A stretch of DNA of 29,071 nucleotides from RI-283 sp964487925 (GTDB lineage: Bacteria > Pseudomonadota > Gammaproteobacteria > SZUA-140): the NCBI GenBank assembly GCA_964487925.1, contig CAZASZ010000025.1, positions 1-29,071 of the forward strand, written 5' to 3'. Position 1 is the first letter of the stretch; the number at the start of each line of letters is the position of its first letter. The notes under the pieces were generated by a model. The model was not told the DNA's origin. It saw only the letters and a program-made list of their open reading frames with translations, and ran no database searches. The position numbers and the translations under genes are program-made. Of the stretch, positions 1 to 8,246 are shown piece by piece.

Positions 1-224
1 GCGAACCAGTTCAGATAAGCCGCATTGCTGACGAAGCCTCGCTGCTCCAGATCCGCAGCAATACGGATGACTCCCATACCGGGTTCGACCTCGTAGACCA
101 CGCCCTGCTCGGGTAGCGTGAGCGGTGTATCCACAAACTGCCGGATATCCATGAGCAACCAGCCGGAGACGAGGCTCCCGGCGATGATGGCAAGCCCAAG
201 TAGTTTGAAGAACCGCTCCTTCAT
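1..224 (-). CDS. mltG: Endolytic murein transglycosylase MltG, N-terminal part (runs off the window)
   Basis: MltG (YceG family) is an inner-membrane lytic transglycosylase that cuts nascent glycan strands and helps set their length. Only the first 74 codons are present. Visible are a short basic start (MKERFFK), one hydrophobic membrane segment at about residues 7-25, and the start of the periplasmic part, with the family-typical stretch of small-residue and pre-catalytic sequence (VEPGMGVIRIAADLEQRG). The catalytic glutamate domain lies outside the window. The ATG at 224 overlaps the pabC stop as ATGA, so translation is probably coupled. The order pabC-mltG is common in gammaproteobacteria, usually followed by tmk and holB, which would be expected beyond position 1. 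Identity rests on the N-terminal pattern plus synteny. Confidence 0.85.
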   Translation of the reverse strand, partial: MKERFFKLLGLAIIAGSLVSGWLLMDIRQFVDTPLTLPEQGVVYEVEPGMGVIRIAADLEQRGFVSNAAYLNWF

Positions 225-1069
225 CTCGTCCCCGCATAAAGACGCGCATCGTAACCAGCCTGTGCGGCGAGGCCATTCAGCGTGACCGCCATCTCGCCGA
301 CTTCCAAATCACGACCGGCGACCGACCTGACTGGCCAGATACCGAATACGCTATTGCAGATCAAGACCTCGTCGGCAGTCATGAGGTCCTCCAAGGTAAC
401 CGTGGATTGCGTGATCGAAACACCACTCTGATCAGCCCGACCAATGAGCTCGCCGCGCAACGTGCCGGCCACACCGCAACCATCAAGGACCGGCGTAACG
501 ATTCGGCCCCGGAGAAGAAGAAAGACATTGCTCATCGTGCCCTCGATGAGCCGGCCGTGCTCGTCGCACATCAAGCCCTCGACAATATCCTCATTCTGCC
601 ATTCATTGCGGGCCAGAACCTGTTCCAGGCGGTTAAGATGCTTGATCCCGCTCAGCGCCGGTTGTCGGGCCAAACGGGTGGCGCAGACTCGCACATGCAC
701 GCCATCCTGCCAGTAAACGGCGGGATGGTCGGGCCAGGGGTTCAACGTGATGATCCGAAGGGGCTCGATGGGGTCCGGGTGCTGGTACCCCCGCCCGCCG
801 CTGCCGCGCGTCAAGATGATCTTAATGATCGCGCGCCGATCCGCCAATGCCAAGGCGCGGTGAAGCTCCTCGGTCAGGGTAGTCCGATCGGGGATAGGGA
901 TTCCCAAGCAATTGCAGCCCGCCAACAGACGCCCCATATGGCGCGCCCAAAGCAGCGGGGCGCCATCGATGACCGCCATGGTCTCGAACAGGCCGTCGCC
1001 GTAATGCAGGCCACGATCCAGGGCGGATACGGTCCCACCGGCGACGCCATTGACCCAAGTGTGGGTCAT
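221..1069 (-). CDS. pabC: Aminodeoxychorismate lyase (4-amino-4-deoxychorismate lyase)
   Basis: A PLP enzyme of aminotransferase fold class IV that splits 4-amino-4-deoxychorismate into p-aminobenzoate and pyruvate for folate synthesis in the cytoplasm. The 282-residue product has the family length. Visible are the N-terminal DRGLHYGDGLFET block (residues 18-30), the PLP lysine in GIKHLNRLEQ (K143) and the EGTMSNVF phosphate-binding region (residues 176-183). It overlaps pabB upstream and mltG downstream by 4 bp each (ATGA), suggesting a coupled pabB-pabC-mltG unit. Fold class IV also includes D-amino-acid and branched-chain aminotransferases, but the position next to pabB and mltG makes PabC by far the best reading. 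Confidence 0.94.
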   Translation of the reverse strand: MTHTWVNGVAGGTVSALDRGLHYGDGLFETMAVIDGAPLLWARHMGRLLAGCNCLGIPIPDRTTLTEELHRALALADRRAIIKIILTRGSGGRGYQHPDPIEPLRIITLNPWPDHPAVYWQDGVHVRVCATRLARQPALSGIKHLNRLEQVLARNEWQNEDIVEGLMCDEHGRLIEGTMSNVFLLLRGRIVTPVLDGCGVAGTLRGELIGRADQSGVSITQSTVTLEDLMTADEVLICNSVFGIWPVRSVAGRDLEVGEMAVTLNGLAAQAGYDARLYAGTR

Positions 1070-2523
1070 ACCGCCACCCCCACGGCTGCAAGCAGGCCCT
1101 TGGCCTTGGCGCGCGCCTCTGCGAGCTCATTTGATCCAACCGAGTCGGCAACGATCCCAGCGCCGGCTCTCAACCGTAGCGCGTCGGGGGTACATTCCAG
1201 AGTACGAATCAAGATATTCAGATCCATGTCTCCATTCAGGCAGAGGTAACCCATGGACCCAGTATAGGCGCCACGCGACGCGCCTTCGAGTTCGGCGATG
1301 ATCTCCATACAACGTACCTTCGGACAACCCGTGATCGTGCCACCCGGGAATACGGCGCGAATAACCGTGCCTGGCGAGACATCCGGCCGTAGAGTACCGG
1401 AGACATTGGAGACGATATGATGTACATGCCGGTAACTCTCCAGAACCATAAGTTCGTCTACATGTACCGTGCCGGCCTGACAGACGCGGCCCAGATCATT
1501 ACGTTCCAGATCAATCAGCATGATGTGTTCGGCCCGCTCCTTGGGATTCCCCATCAAGGTTTCGGCGAGACGCCGGTCGCCTTGATCATCCTGCCCTCGC
1601 GGGCGAGTCCCGGCAATTGGGCGGGTCTCAACACGACCGCCGCGAACGCTGACCAGCCGCTCCGGAGAGGAGCTGACCACCCTAAACTCACCCAGATCGG
1701 CGAGGCCCGCAAAGGGCGCGGGGTTGGTCTGTCTCAAACGGGCATAGAGGTCCTCATCCGCGGGCAGGTCGCCGGTAATGCCCCACTGTCGGGACAGGTT
1801 TACCTGGAAAACGTCTCCGTCGCGGATATAGTCGTGAATACGATCAACAGCAGCCAGATAACGTTGATCGGGGTCCTCCGTAACCTCGAGCCCCAAACAT
1901 GTGAAGCCGGCAACCTCGCTACAGCCGTCGCGGACATCGGAGGAATCGGCATTCGCGATATCGGCCTTCATCTGCTCGGACAGCGCCTCCCGGCCAGGTT
2001 CGACCACGACATAACAGCATTCATTTTTGTGATCGCAGATAATAGCTGCGGGGATACGAACCGCCGTTGCCACGGGGCCAGCGACTGGATAGGAAAACGC
2101 GGGCTGCAGGCTGGGTTCGACCTGCGCCGCCAGTTCGTAGCCCAAATAGAGAAACCATCCGCCCTGAAACGGCAGGCCCGTATCGCTGTTATTATCGCTG
2201 TTATCAGTGGCTGGCGCGCCTTCCTCGGCCACCCAGCGATCCAAGGCGCCGAGAAAGTCTGTGTCCGGTTCGACTGAGCGGAGGCCGTCCTTATGGCGCA
2301 CTAGGGTCTGAAGGTCCTCCAGGACCAAACGTCCCTCGGGGAAGGCAAACAGGATATCGTAGGAATTGAGCCCGCCATCGCCCCGGCCGACACTTTCGAG
2401 CAGGCAGGGATAGCGCTCCGGGTAACGGCGTCTGAGCGCCAACAGATCGGGGTGGGCATCCAGACGCGTCACGGCGTTTGTGCCGACGGTCGCGCCCGCG
2501 CAGGTTGCGACGCTGTGGGCCAT
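1066..2523 (-). CDS. pabB: Aminodeoxychorismate synthase component I, with an anthranilate-synthase-like PIAGT motif
   Basis: A 485-residue chorismate-utilising enzyme. With a glutaminase partner (PabA/TrpG, not in this window) it would convert chorismate to 4-amino-4-deoxychorismate. An N-terminal PabB/TrpE-type domain (about 20-180) precedes the chorismate-binding domain (about 210-480). The latter carries the SSSPERL, ERAEHIMLIDLERND, HHIVSNVSG, FPGGTITGCPK and GAGIVADS blocks. The position that is Lys in the PIKGT motif of Escherichia coli PabB is Ala here (PIAGT, A304), as in anthranilate synthases. Pairing with pabC favours PabB over TrpE. The ATG at 2523 has no clear Shine-Dalgarno sequence and lies 16 bp after the fabF stop, so the exact start is uncertain and coupling to fabF is likely. 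Confidence 0.88.
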   Translation of the reverse strand: MAHSVATCAGATVGTNAVTRLDAHPDLLALRRRYPERYPCLLESVGRGDGGLNSYDILFAFPEGRLVLEDLQTLVRHKDGLRSVEPDTDFLGALDRWVAEEGAPATDNSDNNSDTGLPFQGGWFLYLGYELAAQVEPSLQPAFSYPVAGPVATAVRIPAAIICDHKNECCYVVVEPGREALSEQMKADIANADSSDVRDGCSEVAGFTCLGLEVTEDPDQRYLAAVDRIHDYIRDGDVFQVNLSRQWGITGDLPADEDLYARLRQTNPAPFAGLADLGEFRVVSSSPERLVSVRGGRVETRPIAGTRPRGQDDQGDRRLAETLMGNPKERAEHIMLIDLERNDLGRVCQAGTVHVDELMVLESYRHVHHIVSNVSGTLRPDVSPGTVIRAVFPGGTITGCPKVRCMEIIAELEGASRGAYTGSMGYLCLNGDMDLNILIRTLECTPDALRLRAGAGIVADSVGSNELAEARAKAKGLLAAVGVAV

Positions 2524-2539
2524 AATCTAGACGAGCAGG

Positions 2540-3787
2540 TCAGTCCTCGGCGCGACGAAAGACCAGCGTCGCGTTGGTGCCGCCGAAACCAAAGGAGTTG
2601 GACATCGTGACATTGACCGACATCTCGCGACACTCGTGTGGGACATAGTCCAGATCGCACTCGGGGTCGGGATCATCGAGGTTGATGGTCGGCGGGATCA
2701 CCTGATCGCGGATGGCCAGGACAGAGAAAATGGCTTCGACACCGCCAGCGGCCCCCAACATATGGCCCGTCATCGACTTCGATGAACTAATGACGAGATC
2801 CTTGGCGCAATCCCCAAAGGCCCGTTTGACGGCCTTGGTCTCAGCCAAGTCACCCGCAGGCGTCGATGTTCCATGCGCGTTCACGTAATCGACTTCCGAG
2901 GGTCCCAGCCCGGCATTCTTGAGGGCGTTGACCATGCAGCGCGCGGCCCCTTCGCCATCCGACGGCGGGGATGTCATGTGATAGGCGTCGCTGCTCATGC
3001 CGTAACCGGCGAGTTCTGCATAGATGTAGGCGCCACGGGCACGCGCATGTTCGAGCTCTTCGAGCACGACGACGCCCGCACCATCGGACAGAACGAAGCC
3101 ATCCCGCCCGCGATCCCAGGGCCTACTGGCACGTTCGGGATCATCGTTTCTGGAGGATAACGCCCTTGATGCCGCGAAGCCGCCTAGTCCTGTCGGGGTC
3201 GTAGCCATCTCGGCGCCGCCTGCAACCATGACATCAGCATCGCCGTATTCGATGATACGTGCGGCCTCGCCGATGTTATGGGTTCCCGTCGAACAGGCCG
3301 TGACAATCGCGAAGTTCGGTCCCTTAAGACCGTGCATAATGGAGAAGTTCCCCGATATCATGTTGATGATATTACTGGGGACGAAGAAGGGGGAAATCTT
3401 GCGCGGCCCGCCATTCATATAGGCCTCGTGGCCTTTCTCGATACCGCGAAGACCACCGATTCCGGAACCGATTGCGACACCGATGCGGTCGGCGTTGGCC
3501 TCCGTGACTTCTAACCCTGAATCCTCCAGTGCCTGACAGCCCGCCGCAATGCCATAGTGGATGAACGGATCCATCTTCCTGGCCTCCTTGCGGGACATGT
3601 AGTCCTCGATGTTGACCCCCCTGACCGAGCCACCAAAACGTGTGCTGAAAGCGGAGACGTCCCAATCCGTAATCGGGGCGATCCCACTCTTTCCGGCAAC
3701 CAAGTTCTGCCAGGATTCAGACACATTCAGACCAACAGGGCAAACCATCCCAAGGCCTGTCACAACGACTCGACGGGTACGACTCAT
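2540..3787 (-). CDS. fabF: Beta-ketoacyl-ACP synthase II
   Basis: Elongating condensing enzyme of type II fatty-acid synthesis: it condenses malonyl-ACP with acyl-ACP in the cytoplasm. The thiolase-fold catalytic set is complete: C165 (TACSTGTHNIG), H305 (NAHGTST), K337 and H342 (SSKSMTGHMLGA). The C-terminal SNSFGFGGTNA glycine-rich loop is present. I start at the ATG at 3787, giving 415 residues that align with the E. coli N-terminus (RRVVVTGLGM), preceded by GGA at a spacing of about 7 nt. An in-frame TTG at 3805 and ATGs at 3799 and 3793 would add up to six residues but lack a better ribosome site. It follows acpP after about 130 bp, and pabB follows closely. Confidence 0.96.
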   Translation of the reverse strand: MSRTRRVVVTGLGMVCPVGLNVSESWQNLVAGKSGIAPITDWDVSAFSTRFGGSVRGVNIEDYMSRKEARKMDPFIHYGIAAGCQALEDSGLEVTEANADRIGVAIGSGIGGLRGIEKGHEAYMNGGPRKISPFFVPSNIINMISGNFSIMHGLKGPNFAIVTACSTGTHNIGEAARIIEYGDADVMVAGGAEMATTPTGLGGFAASRALSSRNDDPERASRPWDRGRDGFVLSDGAGVVVLEELEHARARGAYIYAELAGYGMSSDAYHMTSPPSDGEGAARCMVNALKNAGLGPSEVDYVNAHGTSTPAGDLAETKAVKRAFGDCAKDLVISSSKSMTGHMLGAAGGVEAIFSVLAIRDQVIPPTINLDDPDPECDLDYVPHECREMSVNVTMSNSFGFGGTNATLVFRRAED

Positions 3788-3920
3788 GGACATTTCCATT
3801 GACAACGGTGGACGGACAATTCAGCGCTCAGGGCAAGCATTTTCAATAACAATCGAACTACCGGCCCCATGGAGACGCATCCCGGAGGCTCAGCCAACCG
3901 GGATTCGAAGCGTCCTGTAA

Positions 3921-4160
3921 TCAGGCAGCCTGGTGGGCGGTAATGAAGTCGATTGCCTGCTGAACAGTGGTGATCTTCTCGGCATCGTCATCAGGAATCT
4001 CACACTCAAACTCCTCTTCCAACGCCATCACCAGCTCGACGGTGTCCAGAGAGTCTGCGCCCAGATCATCCACGAAAGATGCCTCGGTAGTCACTTCCTC
4101 TTCCTTAACGCCTAGCTGCTCTACAACAATCTTCTTAACGCGCTCTTGAATATCGCTCAT
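3921..4160 (-). CDS. acpP: Acyl carrier protein
   Basis: Small acidic carrier (79 residues) that holds growing acyl chains on a 4'-phosphopantetheine arm. The attachment serine is S37 in GADSLDTVELVM, the DSL motif recognised by holo-ACP synthase. Length and the helix II sequence match housekeeping AcpP rather than specialised carriers. A strong ribosome-binding site (AGGAG and a second GGAGG-like stretch in the 25 nt upstream) fits the very high expression known for AcpP. It lies between fabG and fabF, the classic position. A 305-bp gap separates it from fabG and contains a candidate promoter of its own. Confidence 0.98.
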   Translation of the reverse strand: MSDIQERVKKIVVEQLGVKEEEVTTEASFVDDLGADSLDTVELVMALEEEFECEIPDDDAEKITTVQQAIDFITAHQAA

Positions 4161-4465
4161 GGTGTTTAACTCCTGCCTCCTTGAAAACCGGTCTTATAGT
4201 TGAATAAGTGCGGTATTTTATTGGAATGGTATGCGATATGCCACCATTAAATCCACCCAACGGAATACCGCCCGTCAGTAACAATTTTTTCTTATATATA
4301 ACAAACATTTGCACTCACAGCCGAGCCGTTGGGCAACCACCCTGAGGGCTACAGCATAAGGCAGAAACCGGCAAAAATGCGCGCTGCATGTACAGGGACA
4401 CGAGCATATTTAGACCGATGCCAACGCAGAGATACCCCCGCCCGCGCGTTTTTCTATGGCCTGTT
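4161..4465. other. Intergenic region fabG-acpP, AT-rich in its acpP-proximal part
   Basis: The only gene-free stretch above 300 bp. Its acpP-proximal half is AT-rich compared with the neighbouring genes and holds the acpP ribosome-binding site and a promoter candidate. The fabG-proximal half contains GC-rich sequence without a convincing terminator. Short open frames here have no recognisable protein sequence. Confidence 0.7.
4215..4244 (-). promoter_or_regulatory. Candidate sigma-70 promoter for acpP
   Basis: Read on the minus strand: -35 GTGGCA (4 of 6 to TTGACA), an 18-bp spacer, then -10 TAAAAT (5 of 6 to TATAAT). Transcription would begin near 4208, leaving a leader of about 48 nt that includes the strong acpP ribosome site. 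In E. coli, acpP is also transcribed from its own promoter in addition to operon read-through. The -35 match is only moderate. Confidence 0.4.
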
Positions 4466-5215
4466 TTAGGCCATGTACATCCCACCGTTTACGTGCAATG
4501 TTTCGCCTGTAATATAGGCCGCCGAGGGCGAAACCAGGAAGGCTACCGCCTCGCCAATGTCTTCCGGCGCGCCCAATCTACCCAGCGGAACCTGCTCGGC
4601 CAGGATCTCACGTTGCTTGTCGTCAAGCTGTCGTGTCATATCGGTATCGATGAAACCCGGCGCGACCACATTGACCGTGATCCCACGACTGCCAACCTCG
4701 CGGGCTAGCGACTTGCTAAAGCCGATCATACCGGCCTTGGCGGCCGCATAATTGGCCTGTCCGGGGTTGCCGGTCACGCCCACTACCGAGGCAATATTGA
4801 CGATACGGCCATGACGCGCCTTCATCATCTGACGCAGACAAGCCTTGCTCATCCGGTAGACCGAACTCAGGTTGGTGTTGATAATGTCATCCCAATCGTC
4901 CTGCTTCATACGCATGAGCAGGTTATCCCGGGTAATCCCGGCGTTATTGACGAGTATGGACGGAGCTGTGTAACGCTCGGTAATGGCGGCCAACGCCTTG
5001 TCGACCGATGCCTGATCGGTCACGTCCAGGCACAGCCCCATGCCCTGCATATCGTGGTCGCGCAGATAAGCATCGATACCTTCGGCTCCCTTTTCAGAAG
5101 TCGCGGTCCCAACCACGATCGCATGCTTGCGTCCCAATCCAAGGGCGATCGCCTTGCCAATTCCCCTGCTCGCCCCAGTTACGAGGACGACCTGTTCATT
5201 CAATGCCATGAGCAT
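4466..5215 (-). CDS. fabG: 3-oxoacyl-ACP reductase
   Basis: NADPH-dependent short-chain dehydrogenase that reduces 3-oxoacyl-ACP in each elongation cycle. The 249-residue product shows the TGASRGIG cofactor loop (residues 13-20), the NNAG motif (90-93), N114 and the catalytic Ser-Tyr-Lys set (S143, Y156, K160 in NYAAAKAG). The C-terminus GGMYMA is typical of FabG. Two ATG codons, at 5215 and 5209, compete for a GAGG ribosome site that is 4 nt and 10 nt away respectively, so the start may be two codons shorter. Placement between fabD and acpP confirms the assignment over other SDR enzymes. Confidence 0.96.
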   Translation of the reverse strand: MLMALNEQVVLVTGASRGIGKAIALGLGRKHAIVVGTATSEKGAEGIDAYLRDHDMQGMGLCLDVTDQASVDKALAAITERYTAPSILVNNAGITRDNLLMRMKQDDWDDIINTNLSSVYRMSKACLRQMMKARHGRIVNIASVVGVTGNPGQANYAAAKAGMIGFSKSLAREVGSRGITVNVVAPGFIDTDMTRQLDDKQREILAEQVPLGRLGAPEDIGEAVAFLVSPSAAYITGETLHVNGGMYMA

Positions 5216-5262
5216 CTAACCTCAACTGATATACAATTCTTCCGAAGGCGACACGCCTAGGC

Positions 5263-6213
5263 CTATGCCAGCGCAGTCAGCGCCTTGCTCATGCTAGCCT
5301 CGTCGAAGACGGGAAGACATGTCAACGACTTATCGATCCGCTTGCAGAGTCCTGCCAGCACCTTACCCGGTCCGGCCTCAATCACGGTTTCGCAACCCGC
5401 CCCGCGGATATGCTCCACTGTGTCCACCCAACGTACGGCGCTATAGAGCTGGCGAGACAAGGCATCGCGCACGGCAGTGACGTCGCTCGCCGGACGGGCA
5501 TCGACATTGTGAAAGACAGGGATCGAAGGCAGCGCGATCGCAACACTGTCCAATTCTGTCCGAAGTTGTTCGGCGGCGTCTTTCATCAGGGCGCAATGCG
5601 AGGGTACGCTGACCGGTAGCGGCAGCGCGCGCTTGGCGCCCCGCTCGCGGGCAAGCAGATTGGCCCGCTCGACCGCGGCGCTATTACCCGCGATCACGAC
5701 CTGGCCGGGCGAATTGAAGTTGACGGCCTCAAGGACCTCACCGTCCGCCGCATCGAGACATAGCCGACGAACATCGTCATCGCTCATGCCGATAATGGCC
5801 GACATCGCACCCACACCCTCGGGCACCGCGTCCTGCATCAAGCGGCCACGCAGGGCGACAAGACGGACTGCATCGTCATACGACAATGCCCCCGTGCAAA
5901 CCAAGGCCGTGTATTCGCCCAAGCTATGCCCGGCCATAAAGGCCGGCTGAGCACCGTCCTGAGCCTGCCAGACCCGCCAGACGGCCACCCCGGCAGCCAA
6001 CATAGCGGGCTGGGTATTGACCGTGCGGGATAGATCCGCTTCGGGGCCTTCCTGGGTCATGCCCCAGAGATCAAGCCCCAAGACAGTGGAGGCCTCGTCG
6101 AAACAGGCCCGCACCTCAGGAAAGCTCCTAGCGAGCCCAGACAGCATGCCCACGGATTGGGAACCCTGTCCGGGGAAGACGAAAGCCAGCGTGGAATTAG
6201 ATGATGTATTCAT
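5263..6213 (-). CDS. fabD: Malonyl-CoA:ACP transacylase
   Basis: Transfers malonyl groups from CoA to ACP, supplying the extender unit. The 316-residue product has the FPGQGSQ opening (residues 13-19), the nucleophile S97 in GHSLGEYTAL, R122 that binds the malonyl carboxylate (LRGRLMQ) and the catalytic H206 (VPSHCALM). The C-terminal EAGPGKVLAGL block is also in place. The ATG at 6213 has only a weak ribosome site, in an unusually AT-rich 33-bp spacer after fabH. Gene order fabH-fabD-fabG is canonical. Confidence 0.96.
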   Translation of the reverse strand: MNTSSNSTLAFVFPGQGSQSVGMLSGLARSFPEVRACFDEASTVLGLDLWGMTQEGPEADLSRTVNTQPAMLAAGVAVWRVWQAQDGAQPAFMAGHSLGEYTALVCTGALSYDDAVRLVALRGRLMQDAVPEGVGAMSAIIGMSDDDVRRLCLDAADGEVLEAVNFNSPGQVVIAGNSAAVERANLLARERGAKRALPLPVSVPSHCALMKDAAEQLRTELDSVAIALPSIPVFHNVDARPASDVTAVRDALSRQLYSAVRWVDTVEHIRGAGCETVIEAGPGKVLAGLCKRIDKSLTCLPVFDEASMSKALTALA

Positions 6214-6246
6214 GAATATCGTCTACTTACTTTCAATATAATTATA

Positions 6247-7215
6247 TTAATAGTCAATCAACGCCGAACCCCAGGTGAACCCGCCCCCGAAGGCCTCCAG
6301 AAGAAGTTTATTGCCGCGCTTGATCCGGCCATCGCGGACCGCGACATCCAAGGCAAGAGGTATAGACGCGGCCGAAGTATTTCCGTGCTCTTCGATAGTC
6401 TGAACGACATGATCCATGGACAGGCTCAGCTTCCTGGCCGTGGCATTGATGATACGCACGTTGGCCTGATGGGGCACGAGCCAGTCGATATCGGCCTTGG
6501 CGAGACCGTTTTTCTGCAGGGTCTCGTCGACGATCTGCCCGAGGGTATTGACCGCGACGCGAAAGACTTCGTTACCACGCATTTGAATGAATGCACGCTT
6601 ATCCTGGAGCGCATCGTAACCTTGGGAAACACCGGCTGGGACAGTCAGCAGGTCTTTATACGCGCCGTCGGCATGGAGGTGCGTCGCGATAATACCCGGC
6701 TCGTCCTGGGCCTGAAGCACGACAGCCCCGGCCCCATCACCAAACAGGACGCAGGTCGTACGATCCGTCCAATCGATGATCCGCGACAAGGTCTCGGCGC
6801 CGACGACCAGTGCGCAACGATGACTGCCGGAGCGAATGAACTTGTCCGCAACCCCAAGTGCGTAGACGAAACCCGTACAAACGGCCTGTATGTCGAAGGC
6901 CATGCAACCGCGATTACCCAATCTCTCCTGTAACATACAAGCCGTGCTTGGGAAGATTCGATCCGGGGTCGTGGTCGCAACGATGATGAGATCGATATCC
7001 TTTGCACTAACGTGGGCCTGGGACATCGCTGCTCGGGAGGCCGCCTCGGCCAAGTCACAGGTGGTCTCGCCTTCGGCCGCAACATGTCGTTTGCCGATTC
7101 CGGTACGCTCGCGTATCCAGGCATCGCTCGTGTCGACCATTTGCTCGAGGTCATGATTGGTCACGACCTTTTCGGGCAAATAGCTCCCGGTACCGGTGAT
7201 TCCCGCGTATTTCAC
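6247..7215 (-). CDS. fabH: Beta-ketoacyl-ACP synthase III
   Basis: Initiates fatty-acid synthesis by condensing acetyl-CoA with malonyl-ACP. The 322-residue sequence contains the complete Cys-His-Asn triad: C113 (AVCTGFVYAL), H249 (VPHQAN) and N279 (HGNTSAAS). The N-terminal GTGSYLPEKVVTN and C-terminal GGGFTWGS blocks are family hallmarks. The start codon is GTG, overlapping the plsX stop (GTGA), so expression is probably coupled to plsX. No sign of disruption. Confidence 0.96.
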   Translation of the reverse strand: MKYAGITGTGSYLPEKVVTNHDLEQMVDTSDAWIRERTGIGKRHVAAEGETTCDLAEAASRAAMSQAHVSAKDIDLIIVATTTPDRIFPSTACMLQERLGNRGCMAFDIQAVCTGFVYALGVADKFIRSGSHRCALVVGAETLSRIIDWTDRTTCVLFGDGAGAVVLQAQDEPGIIATHLHADGAYKDLLTVPAGVSQGYDALQDKRAFIQMRGNEVFRVAVNTLGQIVDETLQKNGLAKADIDWLVPHQANVRIINATARKLSLSMDHVVQTIEEHGNTSAASIPLALDVAVRDGRIKRGNKLLLEAFGGGFTWGSALIDY

Positions 7216-8234
7216 CCTGTCTGCCTCACACCCAAAAACTGCTGTAATTGTTCGCCAATGCGCTCTGGAACACGATGCGCCACTTCACAGACGGCCTCAT
7301 GGATCGCATTGGCGAAGGCATAGCTATCCGCACCACCATGACTCTTGACCACGATACCACGCAGACCCAATAAGCTGGCGCCATTATAGTTCCGCGGATC
7401 CATCCTCTCCTTGAATCCGCTCAGGATCGGCTTGCACAAAAGCGCCAACAAACGTGTCCAAAGATTGCGTGTAAACGCCTCGCGCAGATAATGAGTGATC
7501 ATCTTGGCGACGCCTTCGCTGCTCTTTAAGGCCACATTGCCGACGAAACCGTCACAAACCACAACGTCCACGGCGCCGAAAAATATGCTGTCGCCCTCGA
7601 TAAAGCCCTTGTAGTTGAGATGACTGTTGGAAAGAAGTTGAGCAGACGCCTTGACGCTGTCGTTACCCTTGATCTCTTCCTCACCGATATTGATCAGCCC
7701 CACAGTGGGATTCTCGATGCCACCGACCTCGCAGGCCAATACCGAGCCCATGACGGCAAACTGAAACAACTGCTCAGGTGAAGAATCGACGTTCGCCCCA
7801 AGGTCTAGGACCCGAGTGGAGCCCTTGGTCGTGGGGAGTTTGGCGCAGATCGCAGGTCGTTGAATCCCAGGCAGGGTCTTCAACACGAACTTGGAGGTTG
7901 CCATGAGCGCGCCCGTATTCCCGGCACTGACGCAGGCCTGAGCCTCACCATCCTTAACCAGATTGATGGCGACGCGCATCGACGAATCCTTCTTGCTGCG
8001 CAGGGCCTGCGATGGCGACTCGTCCATAGCAACGATTTGGGAGGCGGGCACGACCCGCAGGCGTCCCTTGATTGTGGGGGCCTGCCGATCCATCCAAGGT
8101 TGCAGGATCGTCTGATCGCCAACCAAGATCAGCTCGAGGTTGGCGTCGACCTCCATTGCCTTAAGCGCAGCGGGCAAGGTGACTTCAGGGCCAAAATCTC
8201 CGCCCATGGCGTCTAGGGCGATGATGTGACTCAA
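7212..8234 (-). CDS. plsX: Phosphate acyltransferase PlsX
   Basis: Peripheral membrane enzyme that makes acyl-phosphate from acyl-ACP and inorganic phosphate, the first step of the PlsX/PlsY route to phosphatidic acid. The 340-residue product begins with the signature IALDAMGGDFGP and retains the central CVSAGNTGALMA and VVCDGFVGNVALK blocks. The only sensible start is TTG at 8234, with AAGG 8 nt upstream, 12 bp after the rpmF stop. The rare start codon is discussed as a finding. The rpmF-plsX-fabH order is standard in Proteobacteria. Confidence 0.95.
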   Translation of the reverse strand: MSHIIALDAMGGDFGPEVTLPAALKAMEVDANLELILVGDQTILQPWMDRQAPTIKGRLRVVPASQIVAMDESPSQALRSKKDSSMRVAINLVKDGEAQACVSAGNTGALMATSKFVLKTLPGIQRPAICAKLPTTKGSTRVLDLGANVDSSPEQLFQFAVMGSVLACEVGGIENPTVGLINIGEEEIKGNDSVKASAQLLSNSHLNYKGFIEGDSIFFGAVDVVVCDGFVGNVALKSSEGVAKMITHYLREAFTRNLWTRLLALLCKPILSGFKERMDPRNYNGASLLGLRGIVVKSHGGADSYAFANAIHEAVCEVAHRVPERIGEQLQQFLGVRQTG

Positions 8235-8246
8235 TGAGGTAACCTT

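Noticed and set aside
407..2277. Long plus-strand open frames opposite pabC and pabB (about 280 residues each)
   Set aside because: They are antisense to two clearly conserved genes, have no recognisable domain and follow the codon pattern of the opposite strand.
4456..4474. Six-bp inverted repeat overlapping the fabG stop codon as a possible terminator
   Set aside because: Short stem, 7-nt loop and an A-rich rather than T-rich sequence following on the transcribed direction.
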